Of a stretch of DNA of 64,000 bases, positions 59,454 to 64,000 are shown in pieces. Location: positions 1 through 64,000 of the forward strand of contig JBEIHY010000001.1 in the NCBI GenBank assembly GCA_040381035.1, given 5' to 3'. A program made the position numbers and the translations under genes. The notes under the pieces were generated by a model. That model ran no database searches and was not told where the DNA came from. It worked only from the letters and a program-made list of their open reading frames with translations. Position 1 is the first letter of the stretch. Each line of letters begins with the position of its first letter. The DNA is from REEB506 sp040381035. Lineage in GTDB: Bacteria; Pseudomonadota; Alphaproteobacteria; Caulobacterales; Aquidulcibacteraceae.

Positions 59454-61036
59454 GGCTGAGTCCTTTGAACGGGCGGGCGTTGGATCTGCGAGGGTGCGAC
59501 CAGATCGGGGCGCACCTTCCGCGTCGGCGGCGGTTGCACACAGGCTTCTATGATTTCTTCGTCCGTCACTGCGCCGCCATCGGCTTTGGCCTTGTTCAGT
59601 GTGCTGCAGGCTTCGCGGGTATCGCCTTGCTGCAATTGCGCACGGGCGAGTTTGGAGGCTTCCACCCCAATCGCGCCGATATTGCGATCCATCCGGTGCA
59701 GCTTGACGGCTTCGCGATAATGCACTTCGGCGCGCTCCCAATTGGAGTCGGCGGCTGCGCGGTCGCCGAGCTGGCCGAGCACAAACGCCTTGCTCTCTGG
59801 CGCATTGGCCTTTTCGAGATAGGGCAGCGCCTTTTCCAAACTGACGGTCGCTTCGGTTTCTTTCTTCTCGGCCGACGCCTCCAGGCCCTGACCGACAAGG
59901 GCCGCGCCGGCGGCTTCCTGTACGCGATTAGACTTGCCGTAGGTGACGCTCAACATACGCCAGATGCGCTTGTCTTGGGGATTGAGGCCGCGGGCCTTCT
60001 CCAAAGCCTCCCCGGCGCGCGGATCGTTCGTCAGTGACATCATCGAACCGCACAGCCGCCAGATCGCGGCGGCGCTGGCGTGGCCGTCTTGGCCAAGCTT
60101 CCACATCGCATCCACGCCCTGTTGGCGGGTGGCCGGCGTGACGGTGAGCACCAATGCCTGACGCACGGCGGGGTCAGGGTCTTGCATCAGCTGAGCGGCG
60201 GCGTCGGTGAAGGCCTGACGGGCGCTGTCATCAAAAGCAAGGCTTGCGGCTTGCACAGCCGCCTGGGTGTCGGCGTCGGCGTCGGCGGGCGCGGCGATGG
60301 CGCTCATGGTTGGCGGCTCGCCCGTCGCGGAAGGCGCGCTGGCCGATATTGGCGCGATCCCCTCAAACGCCTTCTGTTCCAACAGCTTCGACAACGCCAC
60401 TGCCTGCTCGCCGGTGATCTTGCCCTCATCGACCAGCTTTAAGAGCTGGGCGAGGCTGTCAACCGGCGCAGGATTAACAGGCCCAGCAATGGGCGGCGCG
60501 GGCTTCGGCGCGATATAGGTCGCATAGCCCCAGAACCCTGCCCCAGCCAAGGCCAAGAGACCGCCCAAGGTTGCCGCCGTCGATACCCAGCGCCCAGCCG
60601 AAACGCCGCGGCGCTTGTCGGCCACCAGTTTGGCGTCCGGCGCACGGCCCTCCAAGCGGGCCTTAATCGATTCCGCAAGGATGGCGAGTTCGGGCGCCCC
60701 GGCCCCGCCCTGCCAGTTGGTCAGATCTTCGGTGTGGATGGTGCCAAAGCCAAGCGGGATATCGACTTTGTCCAACAGCACCGGCACCAAGCGGCCCTTG
60801 GTGCGGGCAAAGCCTGCCTCATCGCGCACCCAGGGGCTGGCGGCAGAGTGTTGCGACCAAACGACGATCACCGCCTTGGCGATGTCAAGCTCGCGCTTGA
60901 TCACGGCGGCGTAATCGTCTCCGGCGGCGAGCGCGCGATCCCACCAAACCGAAAAGCCCTTGGCCTGCAGCGCTTGCGCCAGCGGCCGAACGCGATCGCG
61001 GTCTTCGCTGGAATAGGAAATGAACACATGAGCCAT
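59450..61036 (-). CDS. TIR-domain membrane protein with C-terminal helical repeats
   Basis: A 528-residue protein. Residues 1-130 are a TIR domain (AHVFISYSSEDRDRVRPLAQ, FSVWWDRALAAGDDY, SPWVRDEAGFA), with Glu73 in the position of the NADase catalytic glutamate. A basic linker leads to one membrane helix (about 152-175, STAATLGGLLALAGAGFWGY). The remaining part is helical with TPR-like repeats (GEALEKARGLNPQDKRIWRML, SNWERAEVHYREAVKLHRM). The start at 61036 has AGGA six bases before it. The C-terminal repeats would lie on the other side of the membrane, so a signal outside may control a cytosolic TIR. It is coupled to an LprI-like secreted protein. Confidence 0.9.
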   Translation of the reverse strand: MAHVFISYSSEDRDRVRPLAQALQAKGFSVWWDRALAAGDDYAAVIKRELDIAKAVIVVWSQHSAASPWVRDEAGFARTKGRLVPVLLDKVDIPLGFGTIHTEDLTNWQGGAGAPELAILAESIKARLEGRAPDAKLVADKRRGVSAGRWVSTAATLGGLLALAGAGFWGYATYIAPKPAPPIAGPVNPAPVDSLAQLLKLVDEGKITGEQAVALSKLLEQKAFEGIAPISASAPSATGEPPTMSAIAAPADADADTQAAVQAASLAFDDSARQAFTDAAAQLMQDPDPAVRQALVLTVTPATRQQGVDAMWKLGQDGHASAAAIWRLCGSMMSLTNDPRAGEALEKARGLNPQDKRIWRMLSVTYGKSNRVQEAAGAALVGQGLEASAEKKETEATVSLEKALPYLEKANAPESKAFVLGQLGDRAAADSNWERAEVHYREAVKLHRMDRNIGAIGVEASKLARAQLQQGDTREACSTLNKAKADGGAVTDEEIIEACVQPPPTRKVRPDLVAPSQIQRPPVQRTQP

Positions 61037-61154
61037 GGCGCATCCTGTCCCCGAGCCTGGCGGCCCCGGTGCGTTAACGATTGTCTGATCTCCTATAGAA
61101 CGCGCGCCGCTTGACGGGAAGATGAACTGAAGCGGGCGTTTTGAGGGCGCGTGC

Positions 61155-61886
61155 CTAGCCCCGCCGCGCCAGCAACAAGAACTCGCGCTGCCCTTCCCCA
61201 CCCCGCACCGGACTGGCCGTGAGCTCGCAAGCGCGGAAGCCGGCCAGCCCTTCCAGACTTTCCACAACCGCTTCGGCGATGCGGCGAGCCTTGGCGTCTT
61301 CAATTAAGCCGGTTTTGCCGCGCTTGCCGGGGCCGGATTCAAACTGCGGCTTGATCAGTGCGATCAGATCTGCGCTCGGCGCGGCCAAGGCCATCGCCGC
61401 CGGCAGGGCTTTGGCCAGACCAATGAAACTGACATCGGCGGTGATCAGCGTGGGGGCTTCGGCGATTTCGCGCCGGCTCAAATCGCGCGCGTCCTGGCCT
61501 TCCAGGCGCACCACGCGGGCATCGGCGCGCAGCTTGGCGTGCAACTGATCGCGTCCGACATCCACCGCATAGACGCGCGCTGCGCCGCGGGTGAGCAGCA
61601 CGTCGCAAAACCCGCCCGTGGACGCGCCGACATCGAGACACGTCCGCCCGGCTGGCGATACGCCAAACGCGGCCAGCGCATGATCAAGCTTCAGCCCCGC
61701 CCGCGACACCCAGGGATAGGGCTTTTCCAGCTCCAACACCGCGTTTTCGCCAATCAGATCGGCCGGCTTGCGCACCAGCACGCCATCGGCGCGCACGCCG
61801 CCGGCGGCGATCGCCTCCTGCGCCTTGGCGCGGGTTTCGGCCACGCCGCGCTCCACCAGCACTTGATCGGCCCGTTTGCGAGGCAT
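61155..61886 (-). CDS. tlyA: TlyA-type rRNA 2'-O-methyltransferase (hemolysin A family)
   Basis: A 243-residue protein. The S4 RNA-binding domain is at the N-terminus (RKRADQVLVERGVAETRAKAQEAI), followed by a FtsJ-like methyltransferase with the SAM site in LDVGASTGGFCDVLL and catalytic-type lysine and aspartate around WVSRAGLKLDHAL and TADVSFIGL. TlyA methylates 16S and 23S rRNA cytidines in the family prototype. It is divergent from the amidase gene. Confidence 0.95.
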   Translation of the reverse strand: MPRKRADQVLVERGVAETRAKAQEAIAAGGVRADGVLVRKPADLIGENAVLELEKPYPWVSRAGLKLDHALAAFGVSPAGRTCLDVGASTGGFCDVLLTRGAARVYAVDVGRDQLHAKLRADARVVRLEGQDARDLSRREIAEAPTLITADVSFIGLAKALPAAMALAAPSADLIALIKPQFESGPGKRGKTGLIEDAKARRIAEAVVESLEGLAGFRACELTASPVRGGEGQREFLLLARRG

Positions 61887-61941
61887 TGACCTTCACGCCT
61901 CCCGCCGCTCTGGTGGGCGAGCATAAAAGCGGGAGGATCAA

Positions 61942-63447
61942 ATGAAAATGGCGATTGCACGCCGGCGCGTGCTGATGGGGGCGGCCGCCCTTGGGTTAGG
62001 GGCGTGTGCGCCAAAAGCGGCGCCGGTTGCGACGAAAACATCCGACGCGCTCGGCGATCTGGACGGCGTGGCCATCGCTGCCCGCATCCGCAGCAAGGAC
62101 ATCACCGCGCTGGAGGCGGTCGACGCCGCCATTGCCCGCGCTGATGCGGTCGAACCGGCGATCAATGCAATCGTCACCAAGCTCTATGATCGCGCCCGCG
62201 CCGACGCCCGCAAAGGCGCCGCCGGCCCGTTTGCCGGCGTGCCGACTTTCATCAAAGACTTGAACGATATCGAAGGCGCGCCGACCAAAAACGGCTCACG
62301 CGCCTTTGCCCGCAACATCGCCAAGCAGACCGAACCCTATGTCGCGCGGCTGCTGGCCGCGGGCCTCATCCCGATCGGCAAATCGACAACGCCGGAATTC
62401 GGCTTCACCTGCACCACCGAGCCCTTGTTGACCGGCCCGACGCGCAATCCCTGGAACCTGAAACATTCGGCCGGCGGGTCGTCGGGCGGGTCAGGTGCGC
62501 TGGTGGCGGCGCGGGTTGTGCCGGTGGCCCACGCCAATGACGGCGGCGGCTCGATCCGCGTGCCGGCGTCGGTCAATGGCCTGTTTGGTTTCAAGCCCTC
62601 GCGCCGGCGCATGATCGGCGATGGCGAGCGCGCGATCCCGGTAGATCTGGCGGTAAACAATTGCGTCTCCATCAGCGTGCGCGATAGCCTCGCCTGGTAC
62701 TGCGCCGGCGAGCGCGGGGCGGCTGACGCGCCGAGCTATCCGCCATTGTCGCCCAATATCGCGCCGCTGAAACGTAAACTCCGCATCGGCTATGCGCCCA
62801 ACGCCCTGACTGGCCGCGCGCCCGATCCGGACGTGCTCAAAGCGGTGCAGAGCGCGGCTGCCTTGTGCCAATCGCTCGGCCATCAGGTGACAGAGTTCAA
62901 ATCCAAGGTCGACGGGCCAGCCTTCGCCGATGCGTTCAGCATTTACTGGGCGTCCGCCGGCGCCCAGTTGGTGCAAGAGGTGCAAGAGGTGCAAAAGATG
63001 GCGCCTCGCGCGCCGATCGATCAGCTCTTGGAGCCGCTCACTTTGGGCCTGGCCAAGCTCTATCAATCCAAGCCGCCGGGATCGATTGAGAAGGCCATTG
63101 GGGTTCTGAAGAAGGCCGAGGCCGATTATGCGGCCGGCTTTGACGATGTCGATGTCATCCTCACGCCGACGCTTGCGATTGCGCCATTGCCGATTGGCGA
63201 GATCGCGCCGGATCGACCGTTCGATGCGATGTGGGCCCGGGTGTTTGAATATGTCGGCTACACGCCGCTGGAAAACGCCGCCGGCGCGCCAGCGATGAGC
63301 GTGCCGCTTGCCTGGAACGGCGCCGGCCTCCCAATCGGCATCCACTTCACCGCCGCAAAGGGCAAAGACGCGCTGCTCTATGAGCTCGCCTTCCAGCTTG
63401 AACAGGCCCGCCCCTGGGCCAAGCGCAAACCGCCGCTGGCGGTTTGA
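61942..63447 (+). CDS. amidase-signature family protein, exported
   Basis: A 501-residue amidase. The N-terminus has a twin-arginine/lipoprotein-type signal (ARRRVLMGAAALGLGACAP), so it probably acts in the periplasm. The amidase signature is intact: Lys in VPTFIKDLND, the Ser pair in HSAGGSSGGSGALVAARVV and DGGGSIRVPASVNGLFGFKPS. The C-terminal ending GAPAMSVPLAWNGAGLPIGI is typical. A triple 9-base repeat (VQE-VQE-VQK) occurs in the middle. Substrate unknown. Confidence 0.93.
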   Translation: MKMAIARRRVLMGAAALGLGACAPKAAPVATKTSDALGDLDGVAIAARIRSKDITALEAVDAAIARADAVEPAINAIVTKLYDRARADARKGAAGPFAGVPTFIKDLNDIEGAPTKNGSRAFARNIAKQTEPYVARLLAAGLIPIGKSTTPEFGFTCTTEPLLTGPTRNPWNLKHSAGGSSGGSGALVAARVVPVAHANDGGGSIRVPASVNGLFGFKPSRRRMIGDGERAIPVDLAVNNCVSISVRDSLAWYCAGERGAADAPSYPPLSPNIAPLKRKLRIGYAPNALTGRAPDPDVLKAVQSAAALCQSLGHQVTEFKSKVDGPAFADAFSIYWASAGAQLVQEVQEVQKMAPRAPIDQLLEPLTLGLAKLYQSKPPGSIEKAIGVLKKAEADYAAGFDDVDVILTPTLAIAPLPIGEIAPDRPFDAMWARVFEYVGYTPLENAAGAPAMSVPLAWNGAGLPIGIHFTAAKGKDALLYELAFQLEQARPWAKRKPPLAV

Positions 63448-63480
63448 ACTGGACCGCACGCACGGGACCTTGCCTGACCA

Positions 63481-63570
63481 CCTCACCCTGCCCTCTCCCC
63501 CAACTGCGTTGAGGAACAGGTTGGCATGACCCCTCCCTCAAGCTTGCTCGGGGGAGAGGGCAGGGTGAGG
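63481..63570. repeat. REP-like intergenic inverted repeat
   Basis: A perfect 21-bp inverted repeat: 63481-63501 (starting CCTCACCCTGCCCTCTC) and 63550-63570, with a 48-base spacer. A shorter, related form is at the rplI terminator (33761-33792). Such CCCTCTCC/GGAGAGGG palindromes recur between genes in many alphaproteobacteria. It lies between the amidase gene and the acyl-CoA ligase 3' end. Confidence 0.8.
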
Positions 63571-63693
63571 GGGCAAGGAGAAAGGGTGAGGAGCAAGGAA
63601 AGAGAGTGAAGGGGCGGTTCGACGAACTAAACGGTTGGCGACGCCTTGAAAAATGCTCTGCTCCATCACTGCACATTACAGATCGCGCCCGAC

Positions 63694-64000
63694 CTAAACC
63701 CCAAACACCTGCTTCAAATCGCGCTTCATGATTTTCCCATTGGCGTTGCGCGGCAGGTTCTCGGCCAAGAAAGCGATTTTTACTGGCACCTTGAACGCGG
63801 CGAGCTGCTTGCCCACCCAGGCGCGCAGTTCGGCTTCATCAGCTCTCATGCCCGGCTTCAGATGCACCACGGCGGCCGGCTCCTCGCCCAACATCTGGTG
63901 CGGCAGGCCGATCACGGCGGCGTCCATCACGGCGGGATGGGCGTAGAGGGCGTTTTCGACCTCGACGCAGTAGATGTTTTCGCCGCCGCGGATCAGCATG
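63694..64000 (-). CDS. acyl-CoA synthetase / AMP-dependent ligase, C-terminal end (partial)
   Basis: Only the last 101 residues are in the window; the gene continues beyond the right edge on the minus strand. LIRGGENIYCVEVENALYAHPAVMDAAVIGLP and the catalytic lysine in LPRNANGKIMKRDL are the C-terminal hinge domain of class I adenylate-forming enzymes, most like fatty-acyl-CoA ligases. The stop is at 63694. Confidence 0.92.
   Translation of the reverse strand, partial: MLIRGGENIYCVEVENALYAHPAVMDAAVIGLPHQMLGEEPAAVVHLKPGMRADEAELRAWVGKQLAAFKVPVKIAFLAENLPRNANGKIMKRDLKQVFGV

Overview
The window is a 64 kb piece of a GC-rich chromosome that is almost entirely core-type bacterial sequence. The gene content points to an alphaproteobacterium, probably Caulobacterales-like (Hyphomonadaceae or Caulobacteraceae relatives): a large TonB-dependent receptor, TamA/TamB, an OprP-type porin next to pst genes, a PutA of about 1040 residues, two acyl-CoA dehydrogenases, a haloalkane dehalogenase, DUF1289/DUF1272/DUF2141 proteins and a LytTR regulator with an N-terminal membrane domain. 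Genus cannot be assigned from the sequence alone. I saw no rRNA, tRNA, CRISPR array or prophage.

Layout. 1-0.5 kb: decayed IS1380-family transposase. 0.7-3 kb: secreted protein, queE/queC (7-deazaguanine synthesis) and cutA. 3-12 kb: TonB receptor, then the overlapping tamA-tamB pair. 12-21.6 kb: nucleoside-kinase-like protein, putA, a lipid-type glycosyltransferase, an unknown membrane protein, a frameshifted LytTR regulator, DUF2141 and a carotenoid oxygenase. 21.7-26.7 kb: phosphate block (pstA, pstC, pstS, phosphate-selective porin) with two Pho-box-like direct-repeat sites and no pstB nearby. 27-32 kb: ornithine-decarboxylase-type enzyme, panD, asd, SH3/glycine-zipper protein, exoD and a frameshifted YdeI-like gene. 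32.4-38 kb: rpsF-rpsR-rplI-dnaB-alr-mlaE-mlaF on one strand, with alr starting inside dnaB.

38-46 kb: two acyl-CoA dehydrogenases, a LuxR-type regulator preceded by a truncated VOC/PhnB-like remnant, DUF4262, DUF1289, an unknown membrane protein, gloB and a lytic transglycosylase. 46-48.4 kb: a VapBC-type toxin-antitoxin pair sits exactly downstream of guaA, and a second copy of a guaA-like 3' end lies on its far side, suggesting insertion of a small element at the guaA 3' end. 48.4-51 kb: S1/P1-type nuclease and a CE15-like esterase. 51-56 kb: dabA-dabB, a predicted inorganic-carbon uptake pair, divergent from a NhaR-like LysR regulator, with a palindromic operator between them. 56-64 kb: an interrupted lipoprotein gene, ppa, an AHSA1-type protein, haloalkane dehalogenase coupled to a short hot-dog-like ORF, a membrane TIR-repeat protein coupled to an LprI-like secreted protein, tlyA, an exported amidase, a REP-like 21-bp inverted repeat, and the 3' end of an acyl-CoA ligase gene cut by the window edge.

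The most notable leads are the TIR/LprI pair, the DabAB locus with its own LysR regulator and operator, the guaA-flanked vapBC insertion, and two clear Pho-box arrays. Several genes are broken by one lesion (LytTR, YdeI, lipoprotein) or are remnants (IS1380, VOC); the single-base lesions should be checked against reads before being called pseudogenes.
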